Origin: Enterobacter sp. SA187
GTDB lineage: Bacteria; Pseudomonadota; Gammaproteobacteria; Enterobacterales; Enterobacteriaceae
Assembly (NCBI RefSeq): GCF_001888805.2
Contig: NZ_CP019113.1
Coordinates: 3,224,001-3,288,000 of the forward strand
Direction: 5' to 3'
DNA length: 64,000 bases
Shown here piece after piece: positions 17,344-25,481 of the stretch; the stretch's first letter is position 1; every line of letters starts with the position of its first letter. The position numbers and the translations under genes are program-made. Below the pieces are notes generated by a model. The model saw only the letters and a program-made list of their open reading frames with translations, was not told the DNA's origin and did no database searches.

Positions 17344-17518
17344 TTATGCATCCTGAGGACGGGTCACGGAAAGCTCAATGCCACACAATCTGCATAAATG
17401 CATTCTGGTGCGCATAATGTATATTATGTTAAATTGGATTTATGGTTACGCGCACCGCCTGTAAGTCTGTCCCCGCCCCTCATCATCACGAGCCGATCTC
17501 TTATACACCGCTTAAAAC

Positions 17519-17542
17519 AAACCCGGCACGACAGCCGGGTTT
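17519..17542 (-). terminator. Terminator of bdcR
   Basis: A 9-bp stem AAACCCGGC / GCCGGGTTT with a 6-nt loop. On the minus strand it runs into TTTGTTTT, 36 nt past the bdcR stop. Confidence 0.8.
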
Positions 17543-17577
17543 ATATTGCAACCTTATGCGACTCACGCAATAAACCG

Positions 17578-18192
17578 TTATTCCACGTCTGCGCCAGCAG
17601 CATCCGGCAACGCCTGTTCCAGCACGTCGGTACACAGACGCACGGTTTCGCGTAATCGCGCTTCGCTGTACCCTGCCCGCGCACTGGCGGAAAGTCCGGC
17701 CATCACGGTTACCATAAAATCCGTCAGCCGTTCGGCTTGATCGGGATACTGTCGCGCAATGAAATCGCGGATCATGGTTTCTGCTGCCTGATGGATTTCG
17801 CAGGCCGCTTCGCGCGCTTCCCGATCGTCACTATGCGTGCCCTCGACCACCATACAGCCGCTGGCGATGGGATCGGCAACGTAGCGCCTTGCCGCTTCAT
17901 TCAGCACAGCCGCCAGGCACTGCGCTACCGGGCGATCTGTACGCAAAATTTCGGCAAAAGGGATCGCGCCCTGGCGGGAATAGCGCGCCAGCACACGTTG
18001 ATACAGGCCGAACTTGCTGCCGAACGCGGCGTAAAAGCTGGGTGGATTGATGCCCAGCGCTCTGGTCAAATCCGCTACGCTCAGGGCGTCGTATCCCTTT
18101 GAATGAAAAAGTTTTTGCGCAGTTGCGATCGCCTGCTCTGCATCAAACTTGCGGGGACGCCCCGGTGTTTTACTTTGTTTTGTAGTGACCAC
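17578..18192 (-). CDS. bdcR: TetR-family repressor of bdcA
   Basis: A 204-residue TetR-type regulator. It has the N-terminal DNA-binding domain (PGRPRKFDAEQAI, then the helix-turn-helix near LTRALGINPPSFYAAFGSK) and a ligand-binding C-terminal half. Similarity to E. coli BdcR plus the divergent bdcA supports the name. The start is GTG 18192 with AAGGAG at suitable distance; the start codon lies inside a 16-bp palindrome, so binding there would block both transcription and initiation. The inducer is unknown. Confidence 0.9.
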   Translation of the reverse strand: MVTTKQSKTPGRPRKFDAEQAIATAQKLFHSKGYDALSVADLTRALGINPPSFYAAFGSKFGLYQRVLARYSRQGAIPFAEILRTDRPVAQCLAAVLNEAARRYVADPIASGCMVVEGTHSDDREAREAACEIHQAAETMIRDFIARQYPDQAERLTDFMVTVMAGLSASARAGYSEARLRETVRLCTDVLEQALPDAAGADVE

Positions 18193-18246
18193 TACATAAC
18201 TCCTTGACAGGCTGCGTGACCGTTGAATATTGTAATCATCACTACA
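18181..18246. promoter_or_regulatory. Twin BdcR operators and bdcA promoter
   Basis: Two related 16-bp sites, TGTAGTGACCACTACA at 18181-18196 and TGTAATCATCACTACA at 18231-18246, identical at 13 positions and 50 nt apart. The first covers the bdcR start; the second overlaps the bdcA -10. The bdcA promoter reads TTGACA (18204-18209), 18 nt, TATTGT (18228-18233). The second site is extended by ATAT on the left and ATAT on the right into a longer dyad (18227-18250). Confidence 0.78.
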
Positions 18247-18265
18247 ATATCACAAGGACACGCAC

Positions 18266-18979
18266 ATGACTTCATTTCAGCATAAATCCGTTCTGGTTAT
18301 TGGCGGCAGCCGTGGTATCGGCGCAGCCATCGTTCGCCGCTTCGCTGCCGAAGGCGCATCGGTCACTTTCAGCTACGCGGGATCGCATGATGCTGCCACA
18401 CAGCTGGCGGCAGAAACAGGCAGTAAAGCGGTGCAGGCAGACAGCGCCGATCGCGACGCGGTGATCAATCTGGTACGCGCGGCCGGACCGCTGGACATCC
18501 TGGTGGTGAACTCAGGCATTGCGCTGTTTGGTGACGCGCTTCTGCAGGATAGCGATGTGGTGGATCGTCTGTTTCGCATCAATATCCATGCGCCCTACCA
18601 CGCCGCCGTTGAGGCTGCGCGTCAGATGCCGGAAGGCGGACGCATCCTTATTATCGGCTCGGTCAATGGCGATCGGATGCCCCTCCCCGGCATGGCTTCT
18701 TACGCCGTCAGCAAATCCGCCCTGCAGGGCATGGCGCGCGGGTTAGCGCGGGATTTTGGCCCGCGTGGCATCACCATCAACATTGTACAGCCAGGTCCGA
18801 TTGATACTGACGCCAACCCGGAAAATGGCCCGATGAAAGATCTGATGCACAGCTTTATGGCCATCAAACGCCACGGGCGTCCTGAAGAAGTGGCCGGTAT
18901 GGTTGCCTGGCTTGCCGGGCCGGAAGCCTCGTTTGTGACCGGCGCCATGCATACCATTGACGGCGCATTTGGCGCGTGA
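18266..18979 (+). CDS. bdcA: BdcA, c-di-GMP-binding short-chain dehydrogenase-like protein
   Basis: A 237-residue SDR-fold protein almost collinear with E. coli BdcA, which binds c-di-GMP and promotes biofilm dispersal by lowering its free level. The NADP-binding motif GGSRGIG is at residues 13-19, and the catalytic-type YAVSK follows IIGSVNGDRM. The C-terminal half is nearly invariant with BdcA. ATG 18266 has AAGGA upstream. With five GGDEF proteins in the same window it may act on their product. Closed by a hairpin at 18986-19008. Confidence 0.94.
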   Translation: MTSFQHKSVLVIGGSRGIGAAIVRRFAAEGASVTFSYAGSHDAATQLAAETGSKAVQADSADRDAVINLVRAAGPLDILVVNSGIALFGDALLQDSDVVDRLFRINIHAPYHAAVEAARQMPEGGRILIIGSVNGDRMPLPGMASYAVSKSALQGMARGLARDFGPRGITINIVQPGPIDTDANPENGPMKDLMHSFMAIKRHGRPEEVAGMVAWLAGPEASFVTGAMHTIDGAFGA

Positions 18980-18985
18980 TCCGTC

Positions 18986-19008
18986 GGGGTTCGGCATCGC
19001 CGAACCCC
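18986..19008 (+). terminator. Terminator between bdcA and the DUF2891 gene
   Basis: A 10-bp stem GGGGTTCGGC / GCCGAACCCC with a 3-nt loop, followed by TCATTTT. Confidence 0.8.
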
Positions 19009-19033
19009 TCATTTTGCCGTTTCTGCCCTGCCC

Positions 19034-20029
19034 TTACTCCAGCGCCAGCAATGCAAAGCTCGCCAGCCAGTGACCGCCGCTGTAATGGCTTCCCACCACA
19101 TGCTCCACGCTGGCCGTCAGATGACGCGCCACGGCTTCGCGCAGCGGCGTCTGCGCCGGATGGTTTTGCGGTAAAGCTTTTGCGATATGCTTCATACACC
19201 AGGCGCGGCTCAGGTTGAGCCCGTCAAGATGCGCGATTTTCGGATCGGTACGGTCGCTCACTTCCGCCGGGTTCATCAGCGCCGACACCGATCCCACATG
19301 CGGCAGGAATGCATCGAACCACGCCGGGAATTTATCCGCCACTTTACTCATCAGCAGGGCTTCCGTTAACGCGCCGGAAATATACTCATCACCCCCTGGC
19401 TCATAATGCGCAGGATAATCCGTATCGGCCTGATAAAAGCGCGTCGCCGCATCCAGAATGGCCTGCTCCAGCGGACGGTCAGTCAGCGCCCTGGCATAAT
19501 CCAGCCCCAGCGCCAGCGCAAAGGCCGTGTTGTAATGCGTTCCGACGCGGATCGGATACGTCAGCTTGCTGAGGTAATCCATCAGCCGGTTGCGAATATC
19601 CTGGGTTAATGGCTCCAGCAGTTGATGCCACTTCTGCGCCTGCGGCAGTGAGGATTGTTTCAGCTCCTGCGCCAGCGCCAGCAGCCAGCCATAACCGTAC
19701 GGGCGCTCGAAGGATGCGCGGAACGGCGCGTTAAAGTACGCCAGTTCCTGGGCCACGTTTTCTTCCGTCATGTGTTCGTCAAACAGCGCAACGATGTCAT
19801 CACGGCAGGACAACTCCGGGTATAGCCGCACGCAGCGTAACAGCAACCAGTAACCGTGTACCGCCGAGTGCCAGTCAAAACAGCCATAAAAAATCGGATG
19901 CAGCGCGCGCGGCGGTAAGACATCACCATCATCATTAAGCAGATGCATAATGTGATTAGGGTATTCCTGGCGCAGATAGGTTAAAGGCATTCTGGCGAAT
20001 GCATCCGCCTGATGTTGCGTTAATTCCAT
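19034..20029 (-). CDS. DUF2891 family protein
   Basis: A 331-residue soluble protein of the DUF2891 family. The characteristic blocks HPIFYGCFDWHSAVHGYWLL near the N-terminus, PYGYGWLLALAQEL in the middle and SHYSGGHWLASFALLALE at the C-terminus are all present. Its helical repeats and conserved His/Trp/Asp positions recall alpha/alpha-barrel glycan-active folds, but no activity is known to me. It is the last gene of a three-gene set, 26 nt after the DUF979 gene, so it is likely co-transcribed with two predicted permeases. Confidence 0.85.
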   Translation of the reverse strand: MELTQHQADAFARMPLTYLRQEYPNHIMHLLNDDGDVLPPRALHPIFYGCFDWHSAVHGYWLLLRCVRLYPELSCRDDIVALFDEHMTEENVAQELAYFNAPFRASFERPYGYGWLLALAQELKQSSLPQAQKWHQLLEPLTQDIRNRLMDYLSKLTYPIRVGTHYNTAFALALGLDYARALTDRPLEQAILDAATRFYQADTDYPAHYEPGGDEYISGALTEALLMSKVADKFPAWFDAFLPHVGSVSALMNPAEVSDRTDPKIAHLDGLNLSRAWCMKHIAKALPQNHPAQTPLREAVARHLTASVEHVVGSHYSGGHWLASFALLALE

Positions 20030-20055
20030 AACAGCTCCTTAGCTCAATGCCGCGC

Positions 20056-21042
20056 TTAGCGAAACGCGAGGAAATACATTAAAATGACGTTCACCACCAG
20101 CAGCGTCAGCGCCGTTGGGATCTGGATCTTGATCACCTGATATTTATCTTTCAGTTCCAGCAACGCGGCGGGAACGATATTGAAGTTCGCGGCCATCGGC
20201 GTCATCAGCGTGCCGCAATAACCCGCATACATACCAATCGCCAGCAGCGGCGCCGGGTTGCCGTGATGAACGTTAATGAGGAATGGCAGCGCGATCCCCG
20301 CGCTCAACACCGGGAATGCGGCAAAGGCATTACCCATGATCATGGTAAACAGCGCCATGCCGATACAGTAGATCACCACCAGCATGAAGCGGTTATCCGG
20401 ATTGACGAACAGACTCACCACTTTTTGCACCGACTCGCCGGTATTCGCCACCACAAAGACCCCGCCAAGCATGGCAAGCATTTGCGGCAGGATCACCGCC
20501 CAGCCGATAGTGTCCACAAGACGCCGCGACTGGCGGATCGCATGCAGCGGCGTTCCTTTCGTCAGCCACCAGCCCGTGAGGATCGCGGCGACGCAGGCGA
20601 CACAGAGCGCGGCCAGCGTGAGCTGCTTCTGATCTAGCAGATACACGCCGCCAATGGAAACCCCTTTCAGGAACAGCGTGCCGATCACCGTCACCACGGG
20701 GATCATCAGCGCCGGTAAAAACAGCCAGTTTTTCAGTCGCCGGGATGAGGCTTCCCGCTCTTCATCGGTGGACATTTTATAGTGTCCTTTGCCCACCAGC
20801 CCAAAGCCTGCCAGCAACGCAATGGCGATCACGCCGCCGCCAATGATCCGGTAAGCCAGCGATTTGCCCAGCTCCTGCACCATCAGATCGCCGAACAGGA
20901 AAATGCCGCCGAATAGAAACCAGAATAGCGCGGTGGTAAAGCGTTTCGGGTTAGCCCGATCGCGCAGCGTCATAATGACCAGCAGCATCACAACAAAGCC
21001 GATGAGGTAATAGACGCGGTTAATGGTGATCAAGGTGCTCAT
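20056..21042 (-). CDS. DUF979 family membrane protein, predicted permease half
   Basis: A 328-residue protein with about nine membrane helices. DUF979 proteins are regularly paired with DUF969 proteins and the two together look like a split transporter of the ion-transporter type. Its start overlaps the end of the DUF969 gene by 4 nt (ATGA), indicating translational coupling and probably a 1:1 complex. The conserved GNAFAAFPVLSAGIALP and YAGYCGTLMTPMAANFN segments resemble re-entrant loops of such transporters. Substrate unknown. Confidence 0.85.
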   Translation of the reverse strand: MSTLITINRVYYLIGFVVMLLVIMTLRDRANPKRFTTALFWFLFGGIFLFGDLMVQELGKSLAYRIIGGGVIAIALLAGFGLVGKGHYKMSTDEEREASSRRLKNWLFLPALMIPVVTVIGTLFLKGVSIGGVYLLDQKQLTLAALCVACVAAILTGWWLTKGTPLHAIRQSRRLVDTIGWAVILPQMLAMLGGVFVVANTGESVQKVVSLFVNPDNRFMLVVIYCIGMALFTMIMGNAFAAFPVLSAGIALPFLINVHHGNPAPLLAIGMYAGYCGTLMTPMAANFNIVPAALLELKDKYQVIKIQIPTALTLLVVNVILMYFLAFR

Positions 21043-21761
21043 CGTGTCGCCTCCTGTGCGCCCTGCTCTGCTTTCCAGGCCATGACGTCGCGACGAATAC
21101 TGGCATCAAGGCGCAACAAGCGGGTCATATGAATAATTAATGCGGCGATAGCGGTGGGAATAGCCCACAGGCCGATATGCAGCGGTTCAATGCCCTGAAT
21201 GCCGCTCTCTTTCAGGAAGGCGTCAATCAGCAGTACCGCGCCAAAGGCAATAAAAATGTCCTCACCGAAGAAGACGGCAATATTGTCACAGGCGGCGGCA
21301 TGGGCTTTGATCTTATCGCGGATATGTTGCGGCAGTTCGCCGTATTCATTGAGCGCCGCCCCTTCGGCCATGGGCGCAAGTAACGGACGGACGGTCTGCG
21401 CATGGCCGCCAAGGGACATCAGTCCCAGCGCGGCGGTACCTTCACGGGCGACAAAATAGAGCATCAGAATACGTGCCGAGGTGGCGCTGGCTATCTTCGC
21501 CACCCAGGCCTGCGCCCGCTCTTTCAGCCCGTAATACTCCAGCAGGCCAATGACCGGCAGGATCAGAATAAAGGTGGCCAGTGAGCGGCTGTTTACAAAT
21601 TTTTCGCCAAAGGTTTCCAGCAGCATGCCGAAATCCATTCCCACCAGCAGACCGGTCGACAGGCCGGCAACGACCACCACCAGCAGCGGGTTAAATCGCA
21701 GTGCAAAACCAATAACCACTATCGGTATCCCGATGAGCGGCAGCAGCGTAGAACCGTCCAT
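21039..21761 (-). CDS. DUF969 family membrane protein, predicted permease half
   Basis: A 240-residue polytopic membrane protein, first gene of the DUF969-DUF979-DUF2891 set. It carries the family segments LIGIPIVVIGFALRFNPLLVV and GTAALGLMSLGGHAQTVRPL. In other bacteria the DUF969/DUF979 pair is sometimes next to pyroglutamyl-peptidase genes, suggesting a peptide or amino-acid-derivative substrate; that gene is missing here. A regulator gene is divergent at 22016. Confidence 0.83.
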   Translation of the reverse strand: MDGSTLLPLIGIPIVVIGFALRFNPLLVVVVAGLSTGLLVGMDFGMLLETFGEKFVNSRSLATFILILPVIGLLEYYGLKERAQAWVAKIASATSARILMLYFVAREGTAALGLMSLGGHAQTVRPLLAPMAEGAALNEYGELPQHIRDKIKAHAAACDNIAVFFGEDIFIAFGAVLLIDAFLKESGIQGIEPLHIGLWAIPTAIAALIIHMTRLLRLDASIRRDVMAWKAEQGAQEATR

Positions 21762-22015
21762 AACTTTTATCCTGTCTAAAGTGAGCGTTGCGCGCCGGCG
21801 GCTATTTTTTTAATACTTCACATCAAGGCGAAGCGTGATCCATAACGGCGAAAGATGTTGTGTTTTGCCAGGGATCTGTCATTCGCACAGAGCCTGTACT
21901 AAAAATCTATAACTGAACGGCAAAAACATGTAAACAATTTATCAATAAAATGTTCTTATTTTATCGCTTTGCGTTTACATTTTTGGTGAAGAGTCACAAT
22001 CCGATAAGGGACGTT

Positions 22016-22564
22016 ATGACCACAAAAAAGAGTGCCACCTCAACGCATCACGACGATATTGCTGACGGCCGTATCGTTTCCTCCCGCCATCTGGTTTCTG
22101 AGCGTTGCGCAGAGTTATCGGAGCTCGAGTACGCGCTGATCATGACCAGCAATGCGTTTAACAAATGGATGGTGCGCTGTATGACCGCCGCCGGTGAGCC
22201 GGATATGGGCGCTTTTGACGTTTCGCTTCTGCATCATGTGAATCACCGCAATCGCAAAAAAAAGCTGGCGGACATCTGCTTTGTGCTGAACGTGGAAGAC
22301 ACGCACGTGGTGACCTATGCGCTGAAAAAACTGGTTAAGGCAGGCTATGTGACCAGCGAAAAGGCAGGAAAAGAACTCTTTTTCTCCACCACCGATGAAG
22401 GTAAAGCCTTATGCATGAAATACCGTGATGTGCGTGAAGCCTGCCTGATCAACATTCATGCTGAAAGTGGCATAGCAGGCAGCGCCATTGGCGACACGGC
22501 ACAGTTGCTGCGTACCATATCTTCTCTGTATGACACCGCCGCGCGGGCAGCGGCATCCTTGTGA
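22016..22564 (+). CDS. Winged-helix (MarR-like) transcriptional regulator
   Basis: A 182-residue protein with a winged-helix domain in residues about 50-140 (LADICFVLNVEDTHVVTYALKKLVKAGYVTSEK is the recognition helix and start of the wing). ATG 22016, behind AAGGG, is chosen; an upstream in-frame extension would be hydrophobic and without homology. It is divergent from the DUF969 operon across 254 nt, so it may regulate that operon. Its ligand is unknown. Confidence 0.75.
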   Translation: MTTKKSATSTHHDDIADGRIVSSRHLVSERCAELSELEYALIMTSNAFNKWMVRCMTAAGEPDMGAFDVSLLHHVNHRNRKKKLADICFVLNVEDTHVVTYALKKLVKAGYVTSEKAGKELFFSTTDEGKALCMKYRDVREACLINIHAESGIAGSAIGDTAQLLRTISSLYDTAARAAASL

Positions 22565-22571
22565 CGCAGCG

Positions 22572-23436
22572 TTACTGCACGGGCGTGAACTGACGGGTCA
22601 CGTCCCCCTGTTTGATCTCGCCATCAGACAGGCTGAGCGCCCTTTCCCCCTGACTGAAGTCGATTTTATTGAGATCCACCCAGACCGTGGAGGGAGAATC
22701 CGCCAGATCAAACATCATGATGTTGTTTTTAAGATCGCTTATCCCGCGCCAGAGGGTGGTACTGTTCTCCGGATTCCTTTCGGTTGAGATAGCGAACGGC
22801 GTGGACAGCGTGCGCATGACGGAAAGCACGCTCATACGCGCCTGCATGGCGAAATTCTTACCGGGAACCAGGTTAATAATAGTGTCCATCTTGTCAGGGC
22901 TGATTTGTTCCAGCCAGCCTGTCGCGCGCATAAAACGGTCTACCGAGTGGGGAGAACCAGGCATGTTTCTGGCGAGATTCTTTTCGTTATAATAATCATA
23001 TATTTTCAGCATGGATTCATAACTGGGATCGTTGGTCATTACGGCGTTGCCTGCTTTGGGATATATTTTCAGTTTACCCCCGGCAATTTCAATAATCATA
23101 TTCGCGCCGCTGCGGTCGGTAACCATATAATGCAGTCCTGCGTGCATGCCCTTGCTAATCATATGTATCGGCTCGCTTTTAAGCGCTTTTTCTGCCTCCT
23201 CAACCGTTGCGAAATTATCCAGCACGTACTGAATAAAGGTTTTTGCCTCCAGGGTTTTCTCTGCCGGTGAAGCCTTGCCGTATTTCGCCTCGCCGAGATA
23301 TAAAAGATCGGCCTGCAACCCCTTTTCATTCATGCCTGATTGCGGCCCAGGTGACACGGGTGCAGGCGTCAGAGGATGAGAGTGTGCCTGCTGAAAGTAT
23401 GGCGCTGCAAAAAAGAGCAATGACTTTCTTATCCAT
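22572..23436 (-). pseudogene. Choloylglycine hydrolase-family gene, broken by deletion and frameshift
   Basis: The 5' end (ATG at 23436) encodes a signal peptide followed by ACTRVTW, the N-terminal nucleophile cysteine region of linear-amide hydrolases (bile salt hydrolase / penicillin V acylase family). A few codons later the frame runs into a stop. The family continues in another frame from GMNEKGLQADLLYLGE at about 23335 to the end. In intact relatives roughly 55 residues lie between these blocks and are missing here. The downstream part on its own lacks the catalytic cysteine, so no active enzyme is expected. Confidence 0.8.
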
Positions 23437-23776
23437 AATGTAGCTCCTGAATTTCCTTTTTATAATGACCAGTCCAACCTTAGCAGTCAGCGGTTTTAGA
23501 AAAATAAGCAAATTAAAAGATGTTCAGTGTTCACTGCAAAAGACATTAAATGCGCTTTATAAAAGTAAAGAAATTAACCTCACTGCTAAAATGGTTATTA
23601 GCGTTGCTACACTATTATGGTGAGATAGCTGATCGTATTATTTCACCCTTCATGATCCAGATCATATTTATGTCTGAATGATGCTTTTACTGCGAAATTG
23701 CGGTGCAGAAAGCCGCCGTAAAGCCGATATGCAATGATGAATATCAAAGCGGGTTATTAGTTTCGCAGGAGAGATC
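23437..23776. other. Intergenic region upstream of the second chemoreceptor
   Basis: 340 nt with no coding potential. It contains the leader of the broken hydrolase gene and, at 23723-23730, GCCGATAT, a 7-of-8 match to the sigma-28 -10 element about 47 nt before the chemoreceptor start; the matching -35 is poor. Confidence 0.4.
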
Positions 23777-25342
23777 ATGAAGTTGAATAATATGAGTGTG
23801 GGTATGCGCATGGGAACCGGCTTTGCCCTTCTTTTGCTCATGTCAGTCATTATGGGAAGTAGTGCATTCTGGCTGACTATGAGCAGTGAGAAGAAAGTAG
23901 AAGAAATGATCTCCTGGCATCTTGTTAAAGAAAGAATGATTGAAGACTGGACAAGGCTTTTAAATACTAACAGCGGAGTAGCCATGACGGCGATGAGCAC
24001 CGCCGATCCTGCCCTGCGCAAATCGTTGCAGGAAACCGTGGAGAAAGGATCCGCGGACATCACCCGTGTTCAGGAAGAACTGACGCCGTTATTGCGCTTA
24101 CCGACCGGGCAACGCCTGCTGGCGAAAGTTAGCGCGGCGCGTGAAAAGTTTGTCTCCTTACGACAGGAAGGACTTCAGCTTGCAGGAAACGGGCAGGATG
24201 AACAGATCAGCGCTTTTATACTGAATCGCTTTTATCCGGCAACCCAGGAATACACCCAGGCACTGACCGAGCTGCGTGATTTTCAGAAAGCGCTCATCGA
24301 TAAAACCTATGCGGACATTCGGCGGGACGCGAATCAATCAGAAAACATCATTCTGACATTTATTATTGCCAGCATCATCCTGGGCATCATTATCGCCGGG
24401 TATATCACCCGTAGTATTACGCGACCGCTGTCTGAGGCCGTAAGCGTTGCAGGCAATGTTTCCGCAGGGGATTTGACGGTGGAAGTGAATGTCCGCTCAG
24501 ACGATCAGCTGGGGATGATGATGCAGTCATTAAAGGATATGGTTGCCGGGCTGGGCAGTACCGTCACGGATGTCAAACAGGGCGCGCTGACCATTTCCCA
24601 TGCCGCCAGTGAAATTGACGCCGGTAATCAGGATCTGGCGTCACGAACGGAAGAACAGGCCGCAAGCGTGGAAGAAACCGCCGCCACGCTGGAACAGCTT
24701 ACTTCAACCATCAAACGGTCGGCGGATAACTCCCGCCATGTTAACCAGCTGTTTAGCGAAACCGGGGACGTCATCCGCAAAAATGGTGCGCGTATGAATG
24801 ACGTGCTGCTCAGTATGGAAGATATTCATAATGCCTCCGGCAAGATGACCGACATCGTCACCGCCATTGAAGGTATCGCCTTCCAGACCAATATCCTGGC
24901 GCTTAACGCCGCTGTCGAAGCGGCACGGGCCGGTGAACAGGGCCGTGGATTTGCGGTGGTCGCCGGTGAAGTGCGCACCCTCGCCCAGCGAAGCTCCTCT
25001 TCAGCCAGAGAGATTAAGGAGATCATCGGATCGTCCCTCAGCAAAATCGACAGCTGTCGTGAACTGGTGGATGAAGCCGATAAAGGAATGAAAGGCATCG
25101 TGAATAATGTGATCGACGTGCAGCAGCTGGTTGATGAAATCGCCCGCGCCAGCGCCGAGCAGAGCGACGGCATCACCCAGATTAATATTGCCATGGGTCA
25201 GATTGATACCACCACGCAGCAGAACGCCGCGCTGGTTGAACAATCTTCCGCTGCCAGCGCATCGCTCAAGGAGCAGGCGCGTCTGTTGTTAAACAGCGTG
25301 GAGGTCTTTACCTGTCATGACGCTGACAGGGTGCAGGCCTGA
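23777..25342 (+). CDS. Methyl-accepting chemotaxis protein, Tsr/Tar-like
   Basis: A 521-residue chemoreceptor: membrane helix at about 10-35, periplasmic four-helix bundle to about 185, second membrane helix (ILTFIIASIILGIIIAGYI), HAMP domain, and signalling domain with the conserved tip AFQTNILALNAAVEAARAG. No NWETF-type tail. ATG 23777 is preceded by CAGGAGAG. A second in-frame ATG (MSVGM) follows but leaves a shorter leader. It is followed after 139 nt by a GGDEF-EAL gene, which may be co-regulated with motility. Confidence 0.93.
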   Translation: MKLNNMSVGMRMGTGFALLLLMSVIMGSSAFWLTMSSEKKVEEMISWHLVKERMIEDWTRLLNTNSGVAMTAMSTADPALRKSLQETVEKGSADITRVQEELTPLLRLPTGQRLLAKVSAAREKFVSLRQEGLQLAGNGQDEQISAFILNRFYPATQEYTQALTELRDFQKALIDKTYADIRRDANQSENIILTFIIASIILGIIIAGYITRSITRPLSEAVSVAGNVSAGDLTVEVNVRSDDQLGMMMQSLKDMVAGLGSTVTDVKQGALTISHAASEIDAGNQDLASRTEEQAASVEETAATLEQLTSTIKRSADNSRHVNQLFSETGDVIRKNGARMNDVLLSMEDIHNASGKMTDIVTAIEGIAFQTNILALNAAVEAARAGEQGRGFAVVAGEVRTLAQRSSSSAREIKEIIGSSLSKIDSCRELVDEADKGMKGIVNNVIDVQQLVDEIARASAEQSDGITQINIAMGQIDTTTQQNAALVEQSSAASASLKEQARLLLNSVEVFTCHDADRVQA

Positions 25343-25481
25343 GATAACTTCCCGCCAGCCGTGGCGGGAATGCTTACCCTTTCCCGCCGGTGATTAACAC
25401 TCTTCCCTTTTCTGCCGATAACCATTCCGGAGACCTCTGGATAATAATCATCTGTACCCGGTGATGGGTGAGCGATAAAAA

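Noticed and set aside
23704..23730. Sigma-28 promoter for the second chemoreceptor
   Set aside because: The -10 (GCCGATAT) is good, but only about three of eight -35 positions match at the required spacing, so it is mentioned and not annotated. The same holds for 47811-47837 before the Aer-like gene.
25349..25370. Terminator after the second chemoreceptor gene
   Set aside because: An 8-bp stem TTCCCGCC / GGCGGGAA is present but no T-run follows, so I left it out of the terminator list.
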